Of a DNA stretch of 64,000 nucleotides, positions 43,316 through 51,437 are shown one piece after another. The translations under genes and the position numbers were made by a program. The stretch is from Hippea alviniae EP5-r (lineage in GTDB: Bacteria > Campylobacterota_A > Desulfurellia > Desulfurellales > Hippeaceae), in assembly GCF_000420385.1 (NCBI RefSeq), contig NZ_ATUV01000001.1:248001-312000 (forward strand), in the 5' to 3' direction. The notes beneath the pieces were generated by a model that saw only the letters and a program-made list of their open reading frames with translations, was not told the origin of the DNA and ran no database searches. Position 1 is the stretch's first letter; the number at the start of each line of letters is the position of its first letter.

Positions 43316-45058
43316 TTATACCATGTTTATTAATGTTTCTGTCATCTGGTCAACAACAGATATGAATCGTGCATTTGCCTGATAAGCCCTTTGAAACTTA
43401 ATTAAATTGGCTGCTTCTTCGTCTAAGGATACACCTTCTTGAGATTGCTGGGTTGTTTTAAGTTGCTGATATATAGCTTGTTTTGCTTTATATATTTCAT
43501 CGTATCTTTGTTTTGTTGAACCTATTGTTCCTAAGAATGCATTGTAGTATTCATCTATTGTCTGAGTGTTGTTTACCATAACTTTGTCAAGTTGAACCTG
43601 GGCTATTGCTTCGGCATTTGAGCTGTCGCCTGGGTCGAGTGTTTTTCCTGCTGCTATTTTACTCGGGTCATTTTGTAATACGGAATTTACTCCAATGTCG
43701 GATGCTCCATGACCTGTAAAAAATGTATTTATGCCAACGGCTGCAAGAAAATTAGATGAATCGTATGTAAATGCAAATTTGTAACCGTTTTCTGCCGTTA
43801 TTTGAACATTGCCGGCAGGCGAAATACTCATTTGAGCGTATCCTTGCATTACTTTATTAAATTTTTCTATTATTGAGTGTGTATCGGATGGGTCTTTTTG
43901 TGCTATATGGTCATCAGCGTTTACTGGTATTGTAAAGGTTCCTACATCGTTACCTTGGGAGTCTATTACTTTAATTTTGAAAGAACCTGTTTTTACCGCC
44001 ATATCAAGTCCTGTTGCTTCTGGTATATTCAAAGAAGCATATGGGTCTGCTGTATATATGCCTTCAACTTGCGAGTATGCCGTAAGACCAGCTCCTTGTG
44101 AGTGTATTTTGTTGACTTCCTGAATGAGTGTTTTTGCTATATTGTTAACTTTATCTTGATACTCTGGAATAACTTTATCTCTCAAGTATAAGGTTGCACC
44201 TAATGTTCCATTGGTTATTCTGTTCGTTATATCGGTTTTTGAGCCAGAAGCGTCAACAAAATACACTCTGTAGTATTGAGCTCCGTTTAGCTTTTCTGCA
44301 CTGATTTCATTGTAGTCTTTGCCTGATACAATTGGCATTCCACCAAGTAAAATGGTCATTTCTGGCTTTGTGTTGTCATCAGGAGATGGATTATCCAAAA
44401 TTGTAACATTTGCAAGATTTGAAAGTTTTTCTAACAAAACACTTCTTTCGTCTCTTAATGTGTTTGCGTGGTCTTTGTCTCCAAGCTCTGCCTTTTTAAT
44501 CTCATAATTTAATTGGGCTATCCTCTTCGATAGTGAGTTTATCTCTGTAACTGTTGATTGAACCTGGTCATCTAAGTTGTTTCTTATCTGATTTAGAGAG
44601 AAATCTGCATCTTTTAATGCCTTTGATAGTGTTAAACCTTTCTCTATAACCTGCTGTCTTGCGGTTTCTAAATCTGGATTTAGACTTAAAGCATGCCATG
44701 CGTTAAAAAACTGTTCCATTGCACCCTTTAATCCTACGCCATTTTCTTCGTTAAAGATACTTTGCACTTCGTCCAAAGTTGAATTTAGTTTGTCATAATA
44801 GTTCATCTCTTGATCGGCTGTTCTAACTCTTTTGTCTATTAAATCGTTTCTTAGGCTTATGACTTGACTAACTTCAGCACCAGTTCCAAATACACCTGCA
44901 TATGAAACCAATGGCATAGATGGGAGAATATCGACCCTCTCTCTGCTGTATCCGGGTGTGTTTACATTTGCGACATTGTTGCCTATTACATTTACTGCTG
45001 CTTTGCTGACATATAGTCCGCTTACGCCAATGTTTAAAGCATCAAAAATCGTAGGCAT
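43316..45058 (-). CDS. flgK: Flagellar hook-associated protein FlgK (HAP1)
   Basis: The 580-residue protein starts with IFDALNIGVSGLYVSKAAVNVIGNNVANVNTPGYSRERV, the rod/hook-family N-motif with the FlgK-specific TPGYSR. It ends with EEAANLIKFQRAYQANARFISVVDQMTETLINMV. It forms the first junction ring between hook and filament. It starts one base after the flgN-like stop, whose product is probably its chaperone. Confidence 0.95.
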   Translation of the reverse strand: MPTIFDALNIGVSGLYVSKAAVNVIGNNVANVNTPGYSRERVDILPSMPLVSYAGVFGTGAEVSQVISLRNDLIDKRVRTADQEMNYYDKLNSTLDEVQSIFNEENGVGLKGAMEQFFNAWHALSLNPDLETARQQVIEKGLTLSKALKDADFSLNQIRNNLDDQVQSTVTEINSLSKRIAQLNYEIKKAELGDKDHANTLRDERSVLLEKLSNLANVTILDNPSPDDNTKPEMTILLGGMPIVSGKDYNEISAEKLNGAQYYRVYFVDASGSKTDITNRITNGTLGATLYLRDKVIPEYQDKVNNIAKTLIQEVNKIHSQGAGLTAYSQVEGIYTADPYASLNIPEATGLDMAVKTGSFKIKVIDSQGNDVGTFTIPVNADDHIAQKDPSDTHSIIEKFNKVMQGYAQMSISPAGNVQITAENGYKFAFTYDSSNFLAAVGINTFFTGHGASDIGVNSVLQNDPSKIAAGKTLDPGDSSNAEAIAQVQLDKVMVNNTQTIDEYYNAFLGTIGSTKQRYDEIYKAKQAIYQQLKTTQQSQEGVSLDEEAANLIKFQRAYQANARFISVVDQMTETLINMV

Positions 45059-45059
45059 C

Positions 45060-45530
45060 TTAAACCCTTACGCTCATAATGTTTGTTTTTATATTTCTTG
45101 TTGCGTTTTTATCGTAATTTTCACCCGTTAAAAGGTTTGCATAAACATTTAAAAGTCCACTGAAGAATCTTAGATGTTCCGTTGCTATCATTCTGTTGAC
45201 TTCTTCTTTTATCTTAAACTCTTTTATCTTTTCCTTAAGCTTGCCATTTAAAACCCTTAAATCGTCAACAAAGTTGTTTTCTGAAGCAAAAAATAGAAAC
45301 TCATTTATGCTGTCAACATTGTATATGTCGAGTAGTTGCTTTAACTTCTCTTCGCTTTTTATAAGTTCGTTGATGAGTTTCTCTTTTTCTTGAATTACTT
45401 CAACCATTTTGTCGCTGTCAACTTCTATAAGGTGTTTTCTCTCTTTTTCTGCAATCTCTATCATCTTCTCGTAGCCTTTAATAAGGTTTGAAAGTATCTC
45501 TTTTAATTGGCATAAAACAGCATCATTCAC
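45060..45530 (-). CDS. flgN: FlgN-like flagellar export chaperone
   Basis: This 156-residue all-helical protein has heptad-like charged sequence (EKLINELIKSEEKLKQLLDIY) and the FlgN pattern of a long N-terminal helix pair. FlgN binds FlgK and FlgL before export. Position between flgM and flgK, with an 8-base overlap with flgM, is the usual one. Sequence conservation in this family is low, so position carries much of the call. Confidence 0.8.
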   Translation of the reverse strand: MNDAVLCQLKEILSNLIKGYEKMIEIAEKERKHLIEVDSDKMVEVIQEKEKLINELIKSEEKLKQLLDIYNVDSINEFLFFASENNFVDDLRVLNGKLKEKIKEFKIKEEVNRMIATEHLRFFSGLLNVYANLLTGENYDKNATRNIKTNIMSVRV

Positions 45531-45822
45531 CTTTCCACTCCTTTAAGATTGACTTTGCTATCTCATCGATGTTTGGCTTGTATGTGCCGTTTTCTATTTG
45601 AGCTTTAATTCTTGCTATCTTTTCTGCTTTGGAAGATGAATCATCTTGAAGCTCTGCCAATAGCTTTGCCTGTGGAGATATCTCAACCTTGTCGAGTTCA
45701 CCTGTTTGAGCTTGCTGTTCGTTTCTCTCTTCTGTCTTTATGTCAACCTTTTTTGCTTGCTCGGTTTTTGACTGTTTGATGTATTTGTCTAAGACCCCGC
45801 TTAGGTATGCATCTATTTTCAT
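45523..45822 (-). CDS. flgM: Anti-sigma-28 factor FlgM
   Basis: The 99-residue protein has a disordered N-terminal half rich in Gln, Glu and Lys. Its C-terminal σ28-binding part contains DKVEISPQAKLLAEL and KAEKIARIKAQIENGTYKPNIDEIAKSIL, the FlgM family signature. A GGGAGGTG ribosome binding site and a σ28 promoter stand directly upstream. It would hold FliA inactive until hook completion and export. Confidence 0.9.
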   Translation of the reverse strand: MKIDAYLSGVLDKYIKQSKTEQAKKVDIKTEERNEQQAQTGELDKVEISPQAKLLAELQDDSSSKAEKIARIKAQIENGTYKPNIDEIAKSILKEWKGE

Positions 45823-45854
45823 TGCGACACCTCCCTACTTCTTCTTACTTACCT

Positions 45855-45881
45855 TAATCGGCTAAAACGCTTAAAACTTTA
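45855..45881 (-). promoter_or_regulatory. σ28 (FliA) promoter of flgM-flgN-flgK-flgL
   Basis: On the minus strand TAAAGTTT, an 11-base spacer and GCCGATTA match the σ28 consensus (TAAAGTTT-N11-GCCGATAA) at all but one position. The -35 box includes the TAA stop of flgJ. flgM is a classical FliA target. Confidence 0.88.
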
Positions 45882-46664
45882 GTATTTTGAGTTAAGGTAA
45901 GCAAGAACTTTTTTAACATAATTTTGAGTCTCCCTAAACGGGGGAATACCATTGTATTTTTTAACATTGCCAGGTCCTGCATTGTAGGCTGCTATAGCTT
46001 TTTTATAATCCTTAAACTCGTTTATGAGTTTTGATAGGTATTTTGCACCGCCCAGTATGTTTTCTCTTATATCCCAGATATTTTTCACACCCATCTCTAA
46101 AGCCGTCTGTGGCATAAGCTGCATTAAGCCAACTGCTCCTGCCTTTGATATTGCCTTTGGATTGAACGATGATTCGGCTTTTATAATGCTGAATATCAAC
46201 TTTTTGGGTATATGGTATCTTTTTGATGCTTCATCTACGGCCTTTTTTATTAGTTCCATTTTTTCTGTTTTCTCTTTGAGTGGCTTAAACTTTTCGCTCT
46301 TTATTGGTTTAAATTTTATCTGGTTGTCTAATTTTATAGGTTCTTTATTGAATTTCTTGGGAATCTGGGTTTTATATGTCAAATACTCTTTCAAAGAGTC
46401 AAAAAGTGTTGTTGCTATTGAAAACGGTGAAGTCTCTGAAATCTTTTGACTTAAGGCATTTATATACATGAATTTATACATAGAGTTTGCTGCATTGTTT
46501 TTTACGATTGGGTCTTGTGGCACAGTTTTTTCCATTTCGGTAAGTAATTGAGATATAAATAAAGCTTCGAACGACCTGCATGCTTTCTTAAGCCTATAGA
46601 GATTTTCGACATCTTCTATCTTGTTCTTTATTGGCATAAACATATCTGTTTTTAGTGCTATCAT
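45879..46664 (-). CDS. flgJ: FlgJ-like rod protein fused to a lytic transglycosylase (SLT) domain
   Basis: The 261-residue protein has an N-terminal rod-binding domain (about 25-95, with ACRSFEALFISQLLTEMEKT) and a Lys/Pro linker. The C-terminal goose-lysozyme-like SLT domain has IIKAESSFNP with the catalytic Glu near 164, AVGLMQLMPQTA and AIAAYNAGPGNV. The enterobacterial FlgJ carries a glucosaminidase instead, so the hydrolase module differs. The start is at 46664, where the flgI stop TGA and ATG share a base and GGAG is well spaced. It would open peptidoglycan for the rod. Confidence 0.88.
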   Translation of the reverse strand: MIALKTDMFMPIKNKIEDVENLYRLKKACRSFEALFISQLLTEMEKTVPQDPIVKNNAANSMYKFMYINALSQKISETSPFSIATTLFDSLKEYLTYKTQIPKKFNKEPIKLDNQIKFKPIKSEKFKPLKEKTEKMELIKKAVDEASKRYHIPKKLIFSIIKAESSFNPKAISKAGAVGLMQLMPQTALEMGVKNIWDIRENILGGAKYLSKLINEFKDYKKAIAAYNAGPGNVKKYNGIPPFRETQNYVKKVLAYLNSKY

Positions 46665-47773
46665 CACATCATCTCCAGCTTTGCGTTTAATGCACCTGCT
46701 GCTTTTATTGCCTGAAAGATTGCCATCATGTCTCTTGGTGTTGCACCAGCTTTGTTTAGAGCCTGAATAAGCTCTGCCACTGTTGCTCCTTTCGGGAATG
46801 TTATGAACTTGCCTTTGCCTTCACTTACCGTTATCTTTTTGTTTGTTATTGTTGTTGTCTTACCTTTTGCTAATGGGTTTGGCTGGGATACTTCTTTTGT
46901 GCTTGTTATTGTTACGGTTAGATTTCCATGAGAGATGCTGATGGGTTCTATTGTTACATCACCACCCACGACAACCGTTCCAGTCTTTTCATCCAGAACG
47001 ACTACAGGCACAGACTCTTTGTTTACAGAGAGCTGGTCTATCTGAGAGATTAGCTCAACCACATTGCCCTTGTATAGTGGTGGAACGATGACTTTTACGC
47101 TTCCACCATCCATAGGAAATGCAATCTGCTTTCTATAGAAACTGTTTATCGTCTTTGCAATTCTTTCTGCCATTATGAAGCTTGGACTTTTTAAAGCAAG
47201 AACGAAGCTATCCTTTGAGTTTATGTCAACATTTACTTGATTTTCAACTATTGCTCCATTTGGAATTCTGCCAACTGTTGGGTGGTTTTTTCTTACTTTT
47301 GTTCCACCACCACTTGCATTATATCCACCTATGGATATGGGTCCTTGAGCAACTGCATATACTTTGCCATCAGGGCCTAAAAGTGGTGTCATTATAAGTG
47401 TTCCACCCTGAAGGCTTTTTGCATCACCTATAGAAGATACCGTAACATCAATCGTATCTCCCTGTTTTGCGAATGGTGGTAGGTTTGCTGTAACCATAAC
47501 GGCTGCTATGTTTTTTACCTGAAGATTTTGGGTTGCACTTGCCGGTAGGGTTATGCCGAATCTTTTTAGGGCATTTACTATTGATTGAATGGTAAATGAT
47601 GCGCTTGAGCTGTCTCCTGTTCCTGCCAATCCAACAACAAGTCCATAACCAACAAGTTGATTGTATCTCACACCGACAACATCGGTTAAATCCCTTATCT
47701 TTACTTCAAATGCTAATGCAGATGGCATTAGTATCGCAACCATAAGAATTGTTAAAACTGTTTTCTTTAGCAT
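46664..47773 (-). CDS. flgI: Flagellar P-ring protein FlgI
   Basis: The start at 47773 gives a 369-residue product beginning with a signal peptide (MLKKTVLTILMVAILMPSALA). The start follows a GGGAGAGAG ribosome binding site, and the longer frame to 47827 lies inside flgH. The family blocks RDLTDVVGVRYNQLVGYGLVVGLAGTGDS and NIAAVMVTANLPPFAKQGDTIDVTVSSIGDA are complete. It forms the periplasmic P ring, implying an outer membrane. Confidence 0.95.
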   Translation of the reverse strand: MLKKTVLTILMVAILMPSALAFEVKIRDLTDVVGVRYNQLVGYGLVVGLAGTGDSSSASFTIQSIVNALKRFGITLPASATQNLQVKNIAAVMVTANLPPFAKQGDTIDVTVSSIGDAKSLQGGTLIMTPLLGPDGKVYAVAQGPISIGGYNASGGGTKVRKNHPTVGRIPNGAIVENQVNVDINSKDSFVLALKSPSFIMAERIAKTINSFYRKQIAFPMDGGSVKVIVPPLYKGNVVELISQIDQLSVNKESVPVVVLDEKTGTVVVGGDVTIEPISISHGNLTVTITSTKEVSQPNPLAKGKTTTITNKKITVSEGKGKFITFPKGATVAELIQALNKAGATPRDMMAIFQAIKAAGALNAKLEMM

Positions 47774-47787
47774 CTTTTCTCTCTCCC

Positions 47788-48483
47788 TTAGAATGGTCTT
47801 ATAAGCTGCCACAGTTTTGCAAGCCACCCTTCGTTTCTTGTTGAACTTACTATGCCTTTGCCGTTGTAGAATATTTTGGCATCAGATATGTATTGGGAGT
47901 CTATTGTGTTGTCTGATGATATCTGATACTCATCAACAATACCTGTTATAATAAGCGTATTCTCTTCACCATTTGTGTAAATTTGTTTTTCTCCTCTTAT
48001 GAAGAGTTTGTGGTTAGGAAGAACTTTGATAACCCTTGCTGTTATTGTTGCTGTAAGTTTATTGTTTACTTTGTTTTCACCACTTCCTGCATAGCTGCTT
48101 GAAGATGATGTATCCCAAAGTCCACCTTCGCCCGTTGTTAGGTGAAGTCTTGGCAGAATTTTTGTCTGGAATCCAAGAATGTTGTTTAAACCGCTTGAAG
48201 CTGATGACTCTCTTGAAGTTTTTACATCAGAGCTATATGCACTTGCTGCTTCTTCGCTAACAACTATAGTCAAGATGTCTCCAACATGTCTTGCCTTTAT
48301 GTCTGAAAAGAGATTGTCTGAAGTGTTGTTCCACAAAGAGCCTTCATGATGAACAGGCTGCTGATATACTGCTGGTTGCTCTTTTACATACTCTGGCATC
48401 ATTGCATATCTTCTTTCAACGCTTGATGTCGTGCATCCGTATGTTAAAACCAAAGCCAAAGTAGGAATGAGCCATTTTTTCAT
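47788..48483 (-). CDS. flgH: Flagellar L-ring lipoprotein FlgH
   Basis: The 231-residue protein is started at 48483, where MKKWLIPTLALVLTYGC forms a lipoprotein signal with its lipobox Cys at 17; the frame up to 48522 overlaps the promoter. FlgH features include SLWNNTSDNLFSDIKARHVGDILTIVV and IRGEKQIYTNGEENTLIITGIV. It forms the outer-membrane L ring. It is the first gene of flgH-flgI-flgJ behind a σ54-type promoter. Confidence 0.94.
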   Translation of the reverse strand: MKKWLIPTLALVLTYGCTTSSVERRYAMMPEYVKEQPAVYQQPVHHEGSLWNNTSDNLFSDIKARHVGDILTIVVSEEAASAYSSDVKTSRESSASSGLNNILGFQTKILPRLHLTTGEGGLWDTSSSSSYAGSGENKVNNKLTATITARVIKVLPNHKLFIRGEKQIYTNGEENTLIITGIVDEYQISSDNTIDSQYISDAKIFYNGKGIVSSTRNEGWLAKLWQLIRPF

Positions 48484-48517
48484 CTTTTGCCCTCCATAGT
48501 CATTCTGTATGAGTTTT

Positions 48518-48533
48518 AGCAAAACCCGTTCCT
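48518..48533 (-). promoter_or_regulatory. σ54 promoter of flgH-flgI-flgJ
   Basis: On the minus strand AGGAACGGGTTTTGCT aligns with the σ54 consensus TGGCACG-N4-TTGCW. The GG and GC elements are at the exact spacing; only two bases of the -24 element differ. The ATG lies 35 bases downstream. Rod, ring and hook genes are σ54-dependent in many flagellated bacteria. Confidence 0.75.
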
Positions 48534-48544
48534 AAAAAGGCAGG

Positions 48545-49939
48545 CTAAATCATCTTCTTTACTATGGATATCGCTTCTTCTTTGCTTTTTAGGGCGTTTG
48601 CTATTTGTAGTTTTTTGATGTTTGTTAGGATGGGTTTGAGTTTTTTCTTATCGAGTGTTGGGTATAGGTTTAGTATCTCTTCGGCTGATAGGATGGGTTT
48701 CTCTTTTAGTTTTTTCTCTATGGAATAATAATAGTTTGCCATCTCTTGTAAGAACATTATATAAACTTCCCTTTTTGACGCGCTTATTTTGCCTTTTGCA
48801 AGTGTATCTGCAAGTGCGAATATGAGCAAGTCTATACCATTTTCACCGTAATTAACGAAGAAATCTGCTTTGTTTAGTTCTTCCAACTCGTTTAAACTCC
48901 ATGCTTTGTATAGGTTTGCCGGTTCTATGTGTTTTTCTATAAAGAACTTTGTCAATTTTGCTATTTTCTTTCCGAATGGGTATATCTCTGCGTATTTTTC
49001 GAAGAGCTTGGCGCTCTCTATCTCGTGCATCGGGAATTTTGCATCACCGTCAACAACAATTTTACAGAATGGTTTTCCAGCATCGTGGAACAGGGCTGCA
49101 AGCTTAAAGGCAACAAGCAGAATATCTTTTTCCATTGTGTAATGTATAAGATACTTTTTGAAAGCTTTGCCAAGCACCCTTTCGAGTCTATTTAAAGCCC
49201 ATTCTATATAGTTATAGACACTTAATGAGTGTGTTTTTACATCGTATAGATGCCTTGAACTTTGGATACACGCATTTGTAAGAACAAGGTCGTCAAACAG
49301 TGTATCTATCACGCCGACCCTATCCATAATCAAAAGATAGGTAAATGTTTCATTCAAAAGGAAGAATAGCTTTAGCTCTTCGGTTATTCTTTCTGGAGAT
49401 ATTTTTTTAAGGAGCTTAACTTTATCTCTAAAGAGAGTAATTGTCTCTGCTTCTATGTCAAATCTGAATGTTGCTGCAAGTCTAAATCCGCGCAGTATCC
49501 TTAAAGGGTCGTCATCTATGGCTCTGTCTGTATTTATTCGGATTATGCCCTTTTTTAAATCCTTTCGGCCGTTTAATGGGTCTATCAGTTTTAAAGAATC
49601 TAAATCGACAGCCATTGAGTTTATTGTGAAGTCTCTCTTTTTTAGGTCTTCTTCTATGGTTTGGGCTCTTGGTTCGGATAGGTCTATCGTTTTTGCTCTG
49701 CAAAAAACCCTGTAAGTTTTGAGTTTTTTCTCATACAGAATGTATTTGCACAAGAATCGAGATGAGACTTCTTTGGCTAATCTTTTTAAATCCCCAAAAA
49801 TGACAAAATCGTAATCGTTTGCCTGTCTGTTTAAAAATATGTCCCTTATTGCACCGCCAACTAAGTATATTTTGCTGTTGAGTTTAGAAGCTGTAAGATA
49901 CAGCTGCTCTATGTAAGGGTCTTCCCTTATGTTTTCCAT
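48545..49939 (-). CDS. cca: CCA-adding enzyme/poly(A) polymerase family nucleotidyltransferase with HD domain
   Basis: In this 464-residue protein the N-terminal class II nucleotidyltransferase head has YLVGGAIRDIFLNRQANDYDFVIFG with the DxD pair. RAQTIEEDLKKRDFTINSMA and DPLRILRGFRLAATF complete the head. A central HD-type motif (ALFHDAGKPFCK) is in the C-terminal half. CCA addition versus poly(A) synthesis cannot be separated here; the tRNA genes seen encode CCA, so it may mainly repair ends. The start codon has no ribosome binding site but a -10 box 6 bases before it. Confidence 0.85.
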   Translation of the reverse strand: MENIREDPYIEQLYLTASKLNSKIYLVGGAIRDIFLNRQANDYDFVIFGDLKRLAKEVSSRFLCKYILYEKKLKTYRVFCRAKTIDLSEPRAQTIEEDLKKRDFTINSMAVDLDSLKLIDPLNGRKDLKKGIIRINTDRAIDDDPLRILRGFRLAATFRFDIEAETITLFRDKVKLLKKISPERITEELKLFFLLNETFTYLLIMDRVGVIDTLFDDLVLTNACIQSSRHLYDVKTHSLSVYNYIEWALNRLERVLGKAFKKYLIHYTMEKDILLVAFKLAALFHDAGKPFCKIVVDGDAKFPMHEIESAKLFEKYAEIYPFGKKIAKLTKFFIEKHIEPANLYKAWSLNELEELNKADFFVNYGENGIDLLIFALADTLAKGKISASKREVYIMFLQEMANYYYSIEKKLKEKPILSAEEILNLYPTLDKKKLKPILTNIKKLQIANALKSKEEAISIVKKMI

Positions 49940-49945
49940 AGCCAG

Positions 49946-49973
49946 ATTATATAAAAATTTTTTAAAAAGTTAA
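49946..49973 (-). promoter_or_regulatory. Promoter of the nucleotidyltransferase gene, probably leaderless
   Basis: On the minus strand TTAACT (49973-49968), a 16-base spacer and TATAAT (49951-49946) lie 6 bases before the ATG. The expected transcription start is at the start codon. Confidence 0.55.
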
Positions 49974-49980
49974 GTAAAAT

Positions 49981-50718
49981 TTACTCTTTCTGAGATATGC
50001 TTCTTAGCAGGTCTAAAGGTATAGGTAGAATTGTCGTTGTGTTGTTTTTGGCTGATATCTCATTTAGGGTTTGTAAATATCTAAGCTGCAGGGCTTGTGG
50101 GTATTCTGAGATAATTTGGGCTGCTTCTTTTAGTTTTTGTGCTGCCTGATACTCACCTTCTGCACTGATTATTTTTGCTCTCCTATCTCTTTCTGCTTCT
50201 GCCTGTCTTGCCATTGCACGCTGCATATCCTGTGGTAAGTCTATCTGCTTTAGCTCAACGAGTGTGACTTTGACGCCCCAGCTGTCTGAGTGTTTATCCA
50301 AGATTGACTGTATCTCTGCATTTACATGCTCCCTTTCGGATAGAAGCCTGTCAAGTTCCATCTGACCGCATACGCTTCTGAGTGTCGTTTGGGCGAGCTG
50401 TTCGATTGCATAGAAATAGTTATTTACCTGAATGACGCTTTTTACCGGGTCTATAACCTTAAAATATACAACTGCACTGATTTTTATCGTTACATTATCC
50501 TTTGTTATTACATCCTGTGGTTGTATCTCGACAGTTATAAGTCTTAGGTTAACCTTTATCATCGTGTCGATGATAGGCCATAAGAAGAATATGCCAGGCC
50601 CTTTTGCTCCTATGACGCGGCCGAGTCTGAATATTACGGCTCTCTCATACTCCTTTACTATTCTTATTGATGTCAAAAAAATGACGAGCACTATCGCGAC
50701 GATTACAAATGTAAACAT
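49981..50718 (-). CDS. Stomatin/slipin-like SPFH membrane protein
   Basis: The 245-residue protein has one N-terminal membrane helix (about 2-18). The SPFH domain follows ([29 protein letters not shown], then [21 protein letters not shown]). A C-terminal coiled coil carries [23 protein letters not shown]. It probably oligomerises on the inner face of the membrane. It follows the NfeD-like gene by 3 bases, the usual slipin-NfeD partnership in membrane quality control. Confidence 0.92.
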   Translation of the reverse strand: MFTFVIVAIVLVIFLTSIRIVKEYERAVIFRLGRVIGAKGPGIFFLWPIIDTMIKVNLRLITVEIQPQDVITKDNVTIKISAVVYFKVIDPVKSVIQVNNYFYAIEQLAQTTLRSVCGQMELDRLLSEREHVNAEIQSILDKHSDSWGVKVTLVELKQIDLPQDMQRAMARQAEAERDRRAKIISAEGEYQAAQKLKEAAQIISEYPQALQLRYLQTLNEISAKNNTTTILPIPLDLLRSISQKE

Positions 50719-50721
50719 CTT

Positions 50722-51165
50722 TTATTCTCCTTTCTTTACTGTTAATTTTAAAGAGTTCTGTTCGATTACCCTTATTCTTTCGCCCTTTTTTATCTCTTCA
50801 TCTGAAGTTGCTTCCCATATCTCACCGTCTATCTCAACCTGGCCGTATCTGTTGGGTTTTATTGTCTTTGTGCAGATGCCTATCTTATCAACCATTGGTT
50901 TGTCTGATATGATGGGTTTTTGTTTGTGGGCTTTGTATGCAAGAATTATGACGACTATGCTTAGGATAAAAAGAACAATGAATGTTGGGATTGTGATTTT
51001 CAAAAATAGTGGCGGTATGTTGAGCTTCATAATAAATATTAAAGCCAAAGCCATGAAGAAAGAGACAAGGCCGGCAAATGCCGATATACCGCCGGTTGTT
51101 AGTATAAACTCAACCAAAACCAGTATGATTGAAAGAAGTAGTAATACTTCAACAAACGAACACAT
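50722..51165 (-). CDS. Short NfeD-like protein
   Basis: The 147-residue protein has three or four hydrophobic segments in the first 85 residues, then an OB-fold (GICTKTIKPNRYGQVEIDGEIWEATSDEEIKKGERIRVIE), the NfeD C-terminal domain. It lacks the ClpP-like protease part of long NfeD. It leads the operon with the stomatin-like gene. The ATG has no ribosome binding site; a promoter ends 7 bases before it. Confidence 0.88.
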   Translation of the reverse strand: MCSFVEVLLLLSIILVLVEFILTTGGISAFAGLVSFFMALALIFIMKLNIPPLFLKITIPTFIVLFILSIVVIILAYKAHKQKPIISDKPMVDKIGICTKTIKPNRYGQVEIDGEIWEATSDEEIKKGERIRVIEQNSLKLTVKKGE

Positions 51166-51172
51166 CTTTTAC

Positions 51173-51200
51173 ATTATATTAATTTTTTACATTCAAGCAA
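51173..51200 (-). promoter_or_regulatory. Promoter of the NfeD-slipin operon, probably leaderless
   Basis: On the minus strand TTGCTT (51200-51195), a 16-base spacer and TATAAT (51178-51173) end 7 bases before the ATG at 51165. A TTGACT box for the opposite direction lies at 51208-51213, so this is a divergent promoter region. Confidence 0.55.
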
Positions 51201-51245
51201 AAACTATTTGACTTTACAGGAAGCTTTTGAAAAATTATTGCTGCT

Positions 51246-51437
51246 ATGGTTGAAGTGAGCGTTGAAGGTAAAGTATTTAAGTTTGATACACCTATCTCTG
51301 TTGGCAAGATTTTGAAGAAGTTGGGTTTTTTACCGATGGAAGTGCTTGTTATAGATAACGATAAACTGCTTACCCGAGATGTGGTGTTAAGGGAAGATAA
51401 AAAGATAACGATTAAGGTGGTCTATTCTAAGGGATGA
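51246..51437 (+). CDS. Ubiquitin-like sulfur carrier protein (TtuB/ThiS/MoaD type)
   Basis: The 63-residue protein has the β-grasp pattern of ThiS/MoaD carriers (VEVSVEGKVFKFDTPISVGKILKKLG, VLVIDNDKLL). Its stop overlaps the start of a TtuA-like thiolase gene (ATGA), which points to the tRNA 2-thiolation carrier TtuB. It ends in Ser-Lys-Gly rather than Gly-Gly. The terminal Gly needed for adenylation and thiocarboxylation is present, but the penultimate one is not. No ribosome binding site is seen before the ATG. Confidence 0.75.
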   Translation: MVEVSVEGKVFKFDTPISVGKILKKLGFLPMEVLVIDNDKLLTRDVVLREDKKITIKVVYSKG

